This document shows positions 23,080 through 34,412 of a DNA stretch of 64,000 bases, in pieces; the first letter of the stretch is position 1, and the number at the start of each line of letters is the position of its first letter. The notes beneath the pieces were generated by a model that saw nothing but the letters and a program-made list of their open reading frames with translations, was not told the DNA's origin and made no database searches. Position numbers and translations under genes: made by a program. The stretch comes from Hemibagrus wyckioides (taxonomy: Eukaryota > Chordata > Actinopteri > Siluriformes > Bagridae), in assembly GCF_019097595.1 (NCBI RefSeq), contig NC_080732.1, positions 6,834,854 to 6,898,853 on the forward strand, written 5' to 3'.

Positions 23080-23490
23080 TTGTAGTGCGAGTAGCGTGAA
23101 AATTCCAACAACAAGAAGTGCACTTCGAGTACCTGGATGATGCATTTATTTAATAAAATATGCAGTGTGGAATGTTGGACACTTCATCCACTCAGCACTT
23201 GCATCTTTGTTATGTAGAAGAGGGTCAGGGCTACCAGGCGCTGACACCGGATGAGAAAAAAAAAAATTCGGACAATCCAGTGGACATCTTATAAATGTCT
23301 GAGCACAATGTGTGATTTTTTTTTTCAACATCACATGCATTTGACGTCATGTGCCATGGCCATTTGTCATCAACATCGGCTTATACTTATACGGTTAGGA
23401 AAAAACAGCTAGTGTTCCATTTGTGATGATACTACACTTCTAAAATTCATACACTAAACATAGTGCACAGTGTAAATGCATAGTATGTAG
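23080..23490. repeat. Dispersed repeat, copy 1
   Basis: GAAGTGCACTTCGAGTACCT, then GGATGATGCATTTATT, GGACACTTCATCCA and later CGGCTTATACTTATACGGTT recur in the same order at 49160-49545. It is probably a non-autonomous DNA transposon, but no clear ends were found. Confidence 0.5.
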
Positions 23491-24736
23491 CCACAACATA
23501 TTTATACTGATCTCTTTGCGGGAGTTCTTTTAATCCAACTTTGGTAAGAGTAATTCTTAATACTTAATCATACAAAGACATCCTGGACAATTTGTGTGTG
23601 GCAACAGTTTGGAGAAGACCTACATATAGGTGTGATGGACAAGTGAACATATTTTTGGCCATGTACTACTGCAGATAGATCCCAAGCCCGGATAAAATGG
23701 GAGGGTTGCTTCAGGAAGGGGATCTGGTGTAAAACATGCACCGAATCACAATATGTATATTGACATACTTGCCTGAATACCCTGAATAGGGAAGAGCTGA
23801 AGGACAACAACAACATTTATACAGTAAATCTTAGTTTTCAGCTTGACTTACTTGCATTTTATGTACAATATGCACATTTTGTTTTTACCCAACATCAATA
23901 CCATCTCAGGAAGCAACTGAAATACATTGACAGCTATCAGGAAGTCTTTCTAGACCAGGTCCTATAATTATTAGCATTTCTTAATATATAGAAACACTAA
24001 CTAGTCCAGTTTTTGGACCAGCGCCTGTGTTTAGATCAGATTTACAGTTGTTCTCTTCTTTTATTTCTCTTTAGTTTCTGTTAAAGAGCCGCACAGCTTA
24101 ATGACTCCACAATCAGAAATTCAGGCCAGTCTCTCCATCAATAAGAATTTAACATTACTTCCGTTTAGCCACCAGGGAGCTTGGATTGTGAAATACAAGC
24201 TCATATACAAGGATCTTTACATTTCTAAGGTCCCAGGGAAATCAGCAACCATACAGCAATCCAGGTCCAATTTGGCTTCTCAATTAAAAAAATGTTGCTA
24301 GAAAATCATTTGTGAAAGCAAGAATGTGCTTCTTTATTAGTTCTTTTCCTGTCCTCTGTTTTCCTAGCTGACTCATTTAGGACAGAAATGGCAGCTATTA
24401 TGCCATTTTTAGCATCTAATGCCATTTGTAATGACTGACTAGCTGAGGTCTGGCATGGGAAAAACCATTGCTCTTATGGTATTTCATGCTAATTGGTGTC
24501 AAAATAGCACATATGGGTGCGTTAATGAATCCCCAATTCAACTAGAGTATGAATTTAATAATGCCATTTTCTCAATATGTCTATGAAAACACCCACACTA
24601 GCATTTTGGTCACTATTTGACTATGCTTTCATGTTAAATTAATGGCCAGGAGTGAAGTAATTAATTCCCTCTTATTATAAATGAGAATTTAACACCTTGG
24701 TAGCTGCTGGTGGTGGTTGTGGTTGCGGTGGTGGTG
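23491..24736. other. No feature seen
   Basis: AT-rich. A 66-codon frame at 24101-24301 follows an acceptor-like TTTCTCTTTAG but has no donor and no recognisable product. Confidence 0.5.

Positions 24737-24766
<30 letters not shown>
24737..24766. repeat. (GT)n microsatellite with GGT-rich lead
   Basis: A GT run is preceded by GGTGGTGG-type sequence from about 24710. Confidence 0.93.
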
Positions 24767-24767
<1 letters not shown>

Positions 24768-25349
24768 GGGGTATTCAGATAAGCACATGAGATTTAAAGC
24801 AAGAGATATCATCATTACTAAATAAGCTATGATCACACATGGGATAAAATTAACAGATTTATTTAAACCTACAGCATAAATAAGAAGCAAGACATTATCA
24901 TATACTATACAGTATTTTAGGTGTATTGTATTGTATTGTATATACTGTATGTATTTTATTTTCTAATAAATTAGTAGCACAGATTTATAATGATATAAAA
25001 CAATGAATGTAGTACAGTAGTATTAAACAAAGCTTCCATTTTGGAGGATATTAGAATAAAAAAAAGCAGCAGAGCATCTAGACAATCTCTGGCATCAGCA
25101 AGTGGATTCCTGTACACTTTATATATCATGGTCTACTATTTATCATCATCTGTCAATCAAGTATGCTGTCACTACAGTCTTATTAAGTACAAAACATCTC
25201 TTAACCAGTGTGAGTTTTGTGGAACACCTGGATATCTCCTTGTGTGAATGATCTTTCAACTGTTCAGTGATATATTTCCCAATATTTACCTTCATTACAC
25301 AGCAGTCATTCCAGTTCAACTTCTCAGCTGTATGCATATCTCAGCATGC

Positions 25350-25985
25350 AGCTATTGACCAAGGCTGACTTTGGATGGCCTCCTGTTACTCTGTTCTACC
25401 ACTAGTGAGTGTTTTCTTCTATATTTTACTGAAAACTCACATGAGTAATTCATTACGGATTCCAGCTCACAATAGTACCTGTTCTGGCGAACATGAAGAA
25501 TCACAAGCAGCACAGATATGAGGACGTCCCTGCTACTGGGGCTTGTGTCGCAACAAAGCATAAACAAATGCCAGGATTTGTGCTACCAGAGTGCCAAATA
25601 CAGATGCACTTATGAATCCCTGGAAAGGTCCGACAATATTAGATAACATGTTAGTTATGCTAGCTGTTTGGCTATTTAGCTTTGCATGCAGTCCCTCTAA
25701 TTTGCATATGGTGTCTCCTTTGTAAAGCAACTGATTGAGACCTCCTGGAACTGGGACGTTTGGTTTGTATGCTTTGCCAGGTGTGATTGGCTCAATCCAC
25801 TTTGTGAAATCTGTCTTGCATGCAAGAGTAACTATTTGGATCTGCTCATGGAGCCTGCATGGCCAGGCAGACCATTTGCAGATTGGGTTGGTCTTCGGCT
25901 GTCTAGCATAATAGCGTCTTGTGCCAAAGCATAATAGACTTCCTTGCTGTGAGCTCTAAGCTCCCTTGACCATTCATTAAAGCAG
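25350..25985 (-). pseudogene. Possible endogenous viral envelope-like relic
   Basis: The minus strand holds an open stretch ending at 25533 with a long hydrophobic segment (residues such as FISASVFGTLVAQILAF) followed by a short basic tail and stop. That is how a viral or retroelement envelope protein ends with its membrane anchor. Further protein-like stretches upstream (25734-25980) lie in two different frames with stops. I cannot assign a family. It is broken and not a working gene. Chance hydrophobicity is the main alternative. Confidence 0.3.
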
Positions 25986-26345
25986 TTCTCAATGTCATTT
26001 TAATAAATCAAGATTCAGCAACAAAAGGGTTGAAACAGCAGTGCATGTAGACACAATTACTCCCACTTTGCTTCTGGGTTGAGGTTCAGCAGTTCCTCAC
26101 TGATTTCTCCCTGATGTGGTACTTTGCTCAAATGCTTTCCGCACTAACATTATATAGCTGCTGCTTGAACATAGCACCTGATAACATCCACAGAGAAATG
26201 AAATTACTCTTAGACTCTCAATGCATGACTTATTTCATTATTCTTATTTCACTAATTTTAAAGGATTAGTTTGCCATTTTTTTCCCAGTGATACTTTAAT
26301 TTAAATTTTATTATAAGACTGTTTTGTAATTGCATTGCTTGTATC

Positions 26346-26347
<2 letters not shown>

Positions 26348-26440
<93 letters not shown>
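26348..26440. repeat. (TATC)n microsatellite
   Basis: About 23 units of TATC without interruption. Confidence 0.97.
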
Positions 26441-26757
26441 CATATATATTTCACTTGCTTTTTTTTACTTAAATCTTCTATTTGCACGACATTAATCTAT
26501 AAGTACTTATTCATTCCATGGTCGGTGCGAATACTCAGTTCTGATTGGCTGAAAGGTCACCGATGTAAATTAAACTCCAAAGTATCATATAGAGTGAGAG
26601 AGCTATTGTAAATGTATTTTCAATGTATTTTATTTATTTTAATTTATTCCAATAAATGTCGTATCACTAGTTTATTTCTGTGTCTGATTTTGAAAAGCGG
26701 TGGATTCAGGATTTTAAGATGTGCCACAGATCTCTCCTTTGCTGACTCCTGATTCTC

Positions 26758-26872
26758 TGACACACTCTCTCTCGTTGACTCTCTCTCTGACTCTCTCTCT
26801 CCCTCTGACTCTCTCTCTCTCCCTGACTCTCTCACTGAATCTCTCTCTCTCTTTCTCTCTCTCTCTTGCTGA

Positions 26873-26915
<43 letters not shown>

Positions 26916-26951
26916 GCTAACTCTCTCTCTCTCGCTGACTCTCTCTCTCTA
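26758..26951. repeat. CT-rich repeat with GACTCTCTCTCT-type units
   Basis: About 190 bases of CT with regularly placed GACT, GCTGACT or CATGCTAACT interruptions. It is strand-asymmetric: all pyrimidine-rich on the + strand. Confidence 0.95.
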
Positions 26952-27424
26952 AAAACTCTTTATTACAATAAATAATTATACAATAATTATTATTTTATCA
27001 GACTATTTTATCTCTGTGAATGATTTAGAGCAAGCAGAATTCTAGATCTAACAACCTGCATATAAAATAATTCATGACAATTCAGTTATTTTTATCCTTT
27101 CATTAAAATTTTGCACTTCAAACATCAGTGATAGCTTTACATTACATGATTTTAATGCACTCCATGAAATTGTGTAATCCAATGAACCATAATGCTTACT
27201 TTTCTAAAAAAAAATAAAAATAAATAAATAAATAAAAAAACTAGTTTGTTGGTTTCTGTGCCACTTTGTGATTAGATTTCTTTAGGGTGTGATTCTTACA
27301 TGTTTCTTACACCTCACCTCCTGCAGGGGCTCCTCAGAGTTCCGACACCAGCTCTGACATGGTTCTCTCCATGAGGCTGATAGATATCAGATATCCGATT
27401 CCTTTTGCTTTGTTGCCTGGTCTA

Positions 27425-27498
<74 letters not shown>

Positions 27499-27842
27499 TG
27501 GGTTTTAATCATAGGCACCCCCACTGTTCAGTATGGTAGAGAATCTGTGAACTCTTTTTCCTCCAAAGTCCCTAGGAACCTTGATAATATACATAGCACT
27601 ATGGACTCATGAATTGAGAGATTTGGAATGAAAATCAGACTGCCTCTGGCAAGAAGCTACAACTGGGTCATAGTTTGATCCTTCAGTAGAATGGTTCAGT
27701 GGTTCAAAAATGTTTCAGTCACCACAAAACCAAGTTTTCTGGTAAGAGAAGACCTAGTAAACTGCTGTCAAATTTCTTTCCCTGTACTCTCAAAGCCTTT
27801 ATCATGGTAAAGTGGTACAGACTACAGAGTCGTTTAAAAGTG
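26952..27842. other. No gene seen apart from a microsatellite
   Basis: AT-rich with A-rich runs near 27205-27240 and the TG/AG repeat already listed. Confidence 0.55.
27429..27493. repeat. (TG)n(AG)n compound microsatellite
   Basis: A TG run to 27457 is followed directly by an AG run to 27493. Confidence 0.96.
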
Positions 27843-28012
27843 TGCTACTTTCCTGGAATTTTCACACTCAACAGTCTCTTGAGTACACATAATGTGTGAA
27901 AAACAGGAAGACACCCAGTGAGCAACAGTTTTGCAAGCTGAAACACCTTGTTAATGAGGTCAATGAAGAATGGCCAGACTGATTCAAGCTGACAGAAAGG
28001 CTTCTGTTTTGG
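27843..28012 (+). mobile_element. Tc1-like fragment (family C), 5' part
   Basis: The sequence includes TTTTCACACTCAACAGTCTC, then CCAGTGAGCAACAGTTTTGC and AATGGCCAGACTG, matching the N-terminal transposase region of a common fish Tc1-like family. No ends are visible. A LINE 3' fragment follows directly. Confidence 0.6.
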
Positions 28013-28019
28013 TTTGAGT

Positions 28020-28556
28020 TTCTGCCTGCTACAGCCTCAGATATTATAGCAGTATTTTGGCTGACACGAAAGAACCTTCTGAAGTACTCACACACCACTA
28101 TATTACTACGATCCCTCCACTGGCTTCTGGTGGCTGCCTGCATCAGATTAAAAAACACTAAAGCTTGCTTGCAAAGGGACCAGCACCCACTTACCTCAAA
28201 GCAGCCTGCATTCACTGCACCACGCTCCCTCTGATCCTCAAGCATCGCATAACTGGTACCAGCATCTCTGACTCTTCTTTGTTCTGGCACCTAGGTTGTC
28301 GAATGAATCTCACCTAGATGTCCAAACAGCTAAGTCACTGACGGTCTTCAAATGAGGTATATAGACCCACCTTATCCTGAAAAAAATTACACCGTCTATG
28401 CATTTGTTGCTGTACTGCCTCTCAACAGAGTTTAAGACTGACGGTATTCTTAGTCCATTACCAAAATCATTGTATTCACTAATAGAAACTTTACAGCACT
28501 TCTGTAAGCTGCTCTCGATAAGAGCGTCTGCCAAGTGCCGTAAATGTAAATGTAAA
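28020..28556 (+). mobile_element. CR1/L2-type LINE 3' fragment
   Basis: The broken + strand frame contains PPLRSLHWLPVA, then CIRLKTL, then SLTVFK, which is the C-terminal tail of reverse transcriptase in CR1/L2-type elements. It ends with a 3' UTR and a tail of TGTAAATG repeats preceded by GCTCTCGATAAGAGCGTCTG. Frameshifts and stops show it is dead and 5' truncated. Confidence 0.7.
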
Positions 28557-28594
28557 TCATGCGATCTACTTCTGCCGTTGTAGCCTCAAGGTTC

Positions 28595-28895
28595 AGTGTG
28601 TTCTCAGATGCTTTTTGGTTCACCACAATTGAGAGTGTTCATTTGAGTTTACAAGGCTCACTGCAATGCATTTTACTATGATCATTCCATATCAGCTCTA
28701 GAGTTCCAGATGAGCAGTTTCAGAAATACTCAAACCAGCACATCAATAACCAATTCCCGGTCAAAGTCTCCATTCTGATGTTTCAGGTGATCCAGCTCTT
28801 GATCTGCATGTGCTTTATTTTATGCATTGTGCAGCTGGAACATGATTGGCTGATTGGATATTTGCATGAATGAGCAGGGGTACAGGAGCTTCTAT
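28595..28895 (-). mobile_element. Tc1-like fragment (family C), inverted end
   Basis: Read on the + strand it contains GCAGTTTCAGAAATACTCAA, CCATTCTGATGTTT, ATTGGCTGATTGGATATTTG and CATGAATGAGCAGGGGTACA. This is the complement of the 5' end of the same Tc1-like family as 27843-28012. The two opposed pieces may be arms of one fold-back element split by the LINE insertion. Confidence 0.6.
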
Positions 28896-29461
28896 TACAG
28901 AAACGTTTCACAAACGCATTTTTTTTTACCAAAGGTGCCAATAATTCTGAAGGGTAATTTGAACCTCTGTAATAAATAAATAAATAAATGAATGGTCTCT
29001 CTCTGTCATGACCCCATTCCAACAAAACACAATCTATGCTCTAAATATGGTACATAAACATCACAGATACTGATAATCAACGTTACAATGTCAAACCACA
29101 CACCTTTGTTAAAGGTACAGGTATAAAGGCCACACTTTGTCCTTACTGATTAGGGTACATCACCACAATGCAGCATCTGCTGTGTTGCACTGTGGAACTT
29201 CAGGATTGCAAGCGAGTCACCACTACACTTTGGGAAATGACAATAAAAATAGGAGAACTTTTAAAAGGAGTGCACTATATGTTGAATAGGGAGTGATTTA
29301 AATCGCAAAGTGTAGGGCGATTGTATTTGATCACCACAAAGTGACTGATTCTGTTTTTGCAAGATTCACTTGCTAAAAGAGCAAATGAAAATACTGTTTT
29401 GGCGCCTTTGGCAAAGCTTCACTGATCTGAGGGAGTGCTAGGACAAAGCAAAGAGCATGAA
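28896..29461. other. No gene seen
   Basis: Contains a short AAAGGTGCCAATAATTCTG phrase that resembles Tc1-like end sequence and a small AAAT repeat; otherwise featureless. Confidence 0.45.
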
Positions 29462-29501
29462 ACACACACACACACACACACACATACATACACACACACA
29501 C
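29462..29501. repeat. (CA)n microsatellite
   Basis: CA dinucleotides with a short CATACATA interruption. Confidence 0.95.
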
Positions 29502-29803
29502 TCATTATCCCTGTTTTTCTGTGCAAAAGGGAACATCCTGAGCTTGTGGCGGATTCAGATCTCTTTTCCAAGAGTAGTGGGAAGCTTAATGGCTTTTTTG
29601 CAGTAGAAGTCAGAGTTTATTGATGCTGAAAGGCTTCAAAATGCTCCTGTTGTGGTTTTATTCTCTTCACTGTGCCCTCTAAGGTTGTGTTTTATTCATG
29701 TCTGTTTATTCTCACTGAGCTTATTCTGCTTCTTATTCTTATTCTGGTCAAGCACTACAATCTGTCCTTTATAAAGCTTACGCTTGTCCTTTGAGTAGAT
29801 GTT

Positions 29804-29807
<4 letters not shown>

Positions 29808-29851
<44 letters not shown>

Positions 29852-29916
29852 GCAGTAGTAGTAGTAGTAGTATCAACACTTTGTATCACTATCTATCTAT
29901 CTATCTATCTATCTCT

Positions 29917-29944
<28 letters not shown>
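29808..29944. repeat. Compound (ATT)n, (AGT)n, (TATC)n, (AG)n microsatellites
   Basis: Four simple repeats occur in series: ATT to about 29850, AGT to about 29872, TATC at 29888-29914 and AG at 29917-29944. Confidence 0.95.
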
Positions 29945-29948
<4 letters not shown>

Positions 29949-30149
29949 AGGAAATAGAATGAAAGCATATAATAATTAAGTTTGCATCCAATATGACTTC
30001 TGCTAGAGGGTTAATAAAATTTTAAAACATCAAATCAATAACCACATCCTCCATTTCTATCTGATTGTCTCTGCAAACGCATAATCTAATTCTCAGCATT
30101 GTATATTACGCAGAGAAGACAAGGAGAAACCAAGAATAGGAGATCTTAA

Positions 30150-31261
30150 TACTAGGACTAATTGAGAATCAGGAAACATTACAGAAGAATCCAATAATAA
30201 CAGGTTTAAATACGAGGACAAATCCAAGAGTCAGAACCCCGAGACTGAAAAGACTGTGTCAGAGCACTAAACACTGGGGCTAACCAAGATGTAGCACACT
30301 AAACACTATGAGAAAACTAGATTCAGTATGTAGTCAGATTAACCAGGTTTCAGAGACTTAAACACTGTTTGAGTCAGACACATAAATTCTAGGACTAACC
30401 AAGTGACAGAACCCTAAACACTAGATTTAACCAATAATCTGAACCCTAATATGTAGAATAAACAAGATTCAGAAATATAAATTTTGGAACAAACCAAGAG
30501 ATTTCTTGAGAACCGAGAGCACTTAACAGTAGAATTAGCCAAGAGTTAGAGCAAGGTAGGCTAGGAATAACCAGGTTCTGGAGCACTAAACATTAGGAAC
30601 AATGATGATTAATAGCCCTAACAACTGACAATAACCAAAAGTCAGAACAGTAAGACTAACCAAGATTCAGAGCCCAATTATAGCAAGACTACTCAAGAGT
30701 TAAAGCCTTAAACATTAGGAGTCATAAACGATTGGAGTAGAACCTTAAACACTAGTACCAACCAAGAGTTTCAGATATGAATATGAGGACTAACCAAAAG
30801 TCAAAACCATAAGTAGTAGGAGTAACCATGATTCAGAGCCTGAACAACTGGGAATAACCCTAAGCAATAGGACTAACCAAGCGTCAAAAATAAAATTACA
30901 AGTTCTAACAAAGAGACAGTGCCCTAACAATCAGGCTAATGAAGAATCAGGGCCACTTACAGTAGGATTAACCAAAGGCAAAACACTAGGTCTAATAAGA
31001 GTTAGAGATCTACATTTCATGACTAAACAAAATCAGTAGGAGTAATTATTATGTAGAGCTCTAATAACTGGGACTAACGGAACATCAGAGCCATAAAGAG
31101 TAGGAGTAATCAGGATCAGAGCCTTAAACTAACCAAGGATCAGGGCCACAACCACTAAGGTTAACCAAGAATCAGATCCATATGCAGTAGGAGTAAAAAA
31201 AGATTCAGAGCCATAAGTAGTAAGAGTAACCATGATTTAGAGTTGCTCTCTAATAAGGAAC
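30150..31261. repeat. Degenerate 30-bp-class repeats flanking the 63-bp array
   Basis: Phrases such as AACCAAGAGTCAGA, CCCTAAACACTAGG and AGTAGGAGTAACCA recur every 25-40 bases with many changes. This is the older, diverged part of the same minisatellite, from which the 63-bp unit probably expanded. Confidence 0.8.
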
Positions 31262-32510
31262 TTGGAATAACCAAAAGTCAAAGACCTAAACAGTAGAACT
31301 AACCAAGAGTCAAGTCTGAAACACCAAGAAAGAACAAAAGTCAGAGCCCTAAACAGTAGAACTAACCAAGAGTCAAGTCTTAAACACCAAGAAAGAACAA
31401 AAGTCAGAGCCCTAAACAGTAGAACTAACCAAGAGTCAAGTCTTAAACACCAAGAAAGAACAAAAGTCAGAGACTTAAACAGTAGGACTAACCAAGAGTC
31501 AAGTCTTAAACACCAAGAAAGAACAAAAGTCAGAGCCCTAAACAGTAGAACTAACCAAGAGTCAAGTCTTAAACACCAAGAAAGAACAAAAGTCAGAGCC
31601 CTAAACAGTAGAACTAACCAAGAGTCAAGTCTTAAACACCAAGAAAGAACAAAAGTCAGAGCCCTAAACAGTAGAACTAACCAAGAGTCAAGTCTTAAAC
31701 ACCAAGAAAGAACAAAAGTCAGAGACTTAAACAGTAGGACTAACCAAGAGTCAAGTCTTAAACACCAAGAAAGAACAAAAGTCAGAGACTTAAACAGTAG
31801 GACTAACCAAGAGTCAAGTCTTAAACACCAAGAAAGAACAAAAGTCAGAGACTTAAACAGTAGGACTAACCAAGAGTCAAGTCTTAAACACCAAGAAAGA
31901 ACAAAAGTCAGAGACTTAAACAGTAGGACTAACCAAGAGTCAAGTCTTAAACACCAAGAAAGAACCAAAGTCAGAGACTTAAACAGTAGGACTAACCAAG
32001 AGTCAAGTCTTAAACACCAAGAAAGAACCAAAGTCAGAGACTTAAACAGTAGGACTAACCAGGAGTCAAGCCATAAACACCAAGAAAGAACCTAAAGCCA
32101 GAGCCCTAATCAGTAGGACTAACCAAGAGTCAAGTCTTAAACACCAAGAAAGAACAAAAGTCAGAGCCCTAAACAGTAGGACTAACCAAGAGTCAAGTCT
32201 TAAACACCAAGAAAGAACAAAAGTCAGAGTAGTAAACTGTAGGACTAACCAAGAGTCAGAGATGTAACCACTAGGTCTAACAAAACATTCATAGTCATAA
32301 GTAGTAGGAGTAACCATGGTTTAGAGTCCTAACTAACCAAAAGTCTGAGCCCTAAAGAGTAGGACTAACCAAGAGTCAAGCCATAAACACCAAGAAAGAA
32401 CAAAAGTCAGAGCCCTAAAGAGTAGGACTAACCAAGAGTCAAGCCATAAACACCAAGAAAGAACAAAAGTCAGAGCCCTAAACAGTAGGACTAAACAGTA
32501 ATCTAAGCCC
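31262..32510. repeat. 63-bp minisatellite, about 17 units
   Basis: The unit is ACCAAGAAAGAACAAAAGTC, then AGAGCCCTAAACAGTAGAAC, then TAACCAAGAGTCAAGTCTTA and AAC. It comprises two diverged halves of about 31 bases. Two variants (GCCCTAAACAGTAGAAC and GACTTAAACAGTAGGAC) occur in runs, indicating block duplication. Because 63 is divisible by 3, the minus strand shows a 264-codon repetitive open frame, which is a by-product of the period. Confidence 0.95.
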
Positions 32511-33805
32511 TAAAACTGAGACAAACCAAGTGAACTTGAAAGGCCTATTGTTAGAGCGCCATTTAACCTTCCACACAGCTGATATTTATCATGCCCATAA
32601 CAAGGCATAAGGTTTGTGATTTGATTGTGTGTCTTGACATATTTTCCTTTTAAACAGGAAACTAGGGTAGGCTGTATCAAGAGGCTTCAATTCCACAGCA
32701 GCCAAAAACATTCAAGACATGCCCCAGCCCCACTAACCCCATAGAAAATTGGATGACAAGGGTAAAATGCTTGATGACGTTTTGAGGTGAAGCACACATT
32801 TCATTTTTTTTTCACTGCTGAGCTGTGATTTTTTGGAGCACCCTGTGCATAATGAGGACTCATGCAGGATATGACAGTGATTTATACGAGGTCCGATGAT
32901 AAGTGGGCGTTTAGATTAGCATGATAAACGACTCACACTCATTCTGCTCCAGTGCGACTCACACTCATTCCTCTTCTCTCCAGTCTTTTTAACCTTTTAA
33001 CAGTTGCCGTGCACCACAATTTAACAAATGTCACTGGGTATGGATCAAATTTTAAAGCAGGGGGAAAAGGTCATGATAAAACATTATGAAAAGTGTACTA
33101 TGTAGTAATGAGATAATGGAACACTCTTAATGAGGAAGTGTGTGTTGTTGTCACAATGGGAGCTGCATGCATTTTATCTCGCGTGCAATGAGTTCTTATC
33201 TCATTTAATTCAATTTCTTTCCCCCCCATTTATAAAAATGGCCACAGGACGGCACTGAAGGTCCAGATGTGTTGCTCTGTTTCAGATTGAGTAATGACAA
33301 ACTGGGTGGATTCGAAGAATGATTTTCATTTATATATTGGATATATCCCTGCTGTGATAGGGATATGAATCTGAGTCATATTTTTAGCAGTGCTCCTGGA
33401 AAAGGTGCATTTCCATGACCATTATGCAACAGATGAGGTGCAGTCAGTAACTGTATACTTGCAAAGCACGACTATATATTCTAAAAGTATAATATTGAAT
33501 AATGAACTGAATTAGTGTTGAGGTGTAACACTTCTAGTTAGTGCTCTATGCGATGGCAGGCACTTTGGTGTTTATGGTATTAACATAAAAGAGTAAAATA
33601 CTAAAGCACTGCCGCATCACGTCTCTTTATGCAAAAATGAAGCAAGGGCTAATTTATATTGTGCAACTATCCACAGAGACTCAGACAACAAGCCAGAGAG
33701 TGAAAATTTCATTACAAAATAAATCTTGGATGCCAATGAAGATGAAAAACGGCAATTAAAACAACAACAACAACAAAATACTCTTTGGTTAAGTGTCTTA
33801 GCGAA
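32511..33805. other. No feature seen
   Basis: AT-rich intergenic sequence between the 63-bp minisatellite and a SINE. Confidence 0.55.
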
Positions 33806-33953
33806 AGGGATTTGGTAGCTCATTGGTTATGGTGTCAGAGCACCAAGCTGCTACTCCTGGGCCCTTGAGCAAGGCCCTTAACCCTCAATTGCTCAGTTGT
33901 ATAAATGAGATCATGTAAGTTGCTCTGGATAAGGGTTTCTGCCGTAAATGTAC
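33806..33953 (+). mobile_element. tRNA-like SINE with L2-like tail, middle deleted
   Basis: The head is GGTAGCTCATTGGTTATGG, then CCCTTGAGCAAGGCCCTTAA and CTCTGGATAAGGGTTTCTGC with a GTAAATGTA end. It is the same family as 62905-63079, in + orientation. The B-box region is missing. Confidence 0.7.
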
Positions 33954-34339
33954 AAAGAGATTTTTCTGCTTCCGGTGGAGTTCAAAATAATGCCTCTGTA
34001 CTATAAACAACACAGTTTTGAAATACATATAAAATGCATGCAGTGTCTATATAGTAGTAGTAAACTTTTAAATTTGATCCTAAATCCAATTTAAATCTTA
34101 TTTTTCACATACAGAAACATACACAGTCTGACGTGTAGTGAAATGCTTTTTATGACTGTCCATGTTGTAAAAATAGTCAAAATAAAAATAGTCAGAAGAA
34201 GGAATTTAAAAGTAAAACAAAATAAAGTTGAATTTTAATTGTTGGAATTTTTAATTTTTTTAAATTTTTTAGTTTCTCAAGAAGTTCTTAAGAAGAATCT
34301 TCGAAAAAATCAGGGAATAATATTTAAAAAATATTATAT

Positions 34340-34341
<2 letters not shown>

Positions 34342-34409
<68 letters not shown>

Positions 34410-34412
34410 TAT
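34342..34412. repeat. (TA)n microsatellite
   Basis: About 70 bases of TA with one ACAT change. Confidence 0.96.

Noticed and set aside
24101..24301. 66-codon frame after an acceptor-like site, considered as an extra FBXO15 exon
   Set aside because: FBXO15 already ends with a family-like C-terminus at 21758; no donor or homology here.
26330..26611. Frames rich in IYLS repeats (also at 12502-12693, 42106-42324 and 42389-42616)
   Set aside because: Translations of TATC/GATA microsatellites.
28398..28583. Frame ending in a Cys/Lys-rich CRKCKCKS stretch
   Set aside because: It is a translation of the LINE 3' tail (GTAAATGTAAATG).
31237..32031. 264-codon minus-strand open frame with a 21-residue repeat
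   Set aside because: It is produced by the 63-bp tandem repeat, whose length is divisible by 3; no domain, start context or splice signal.
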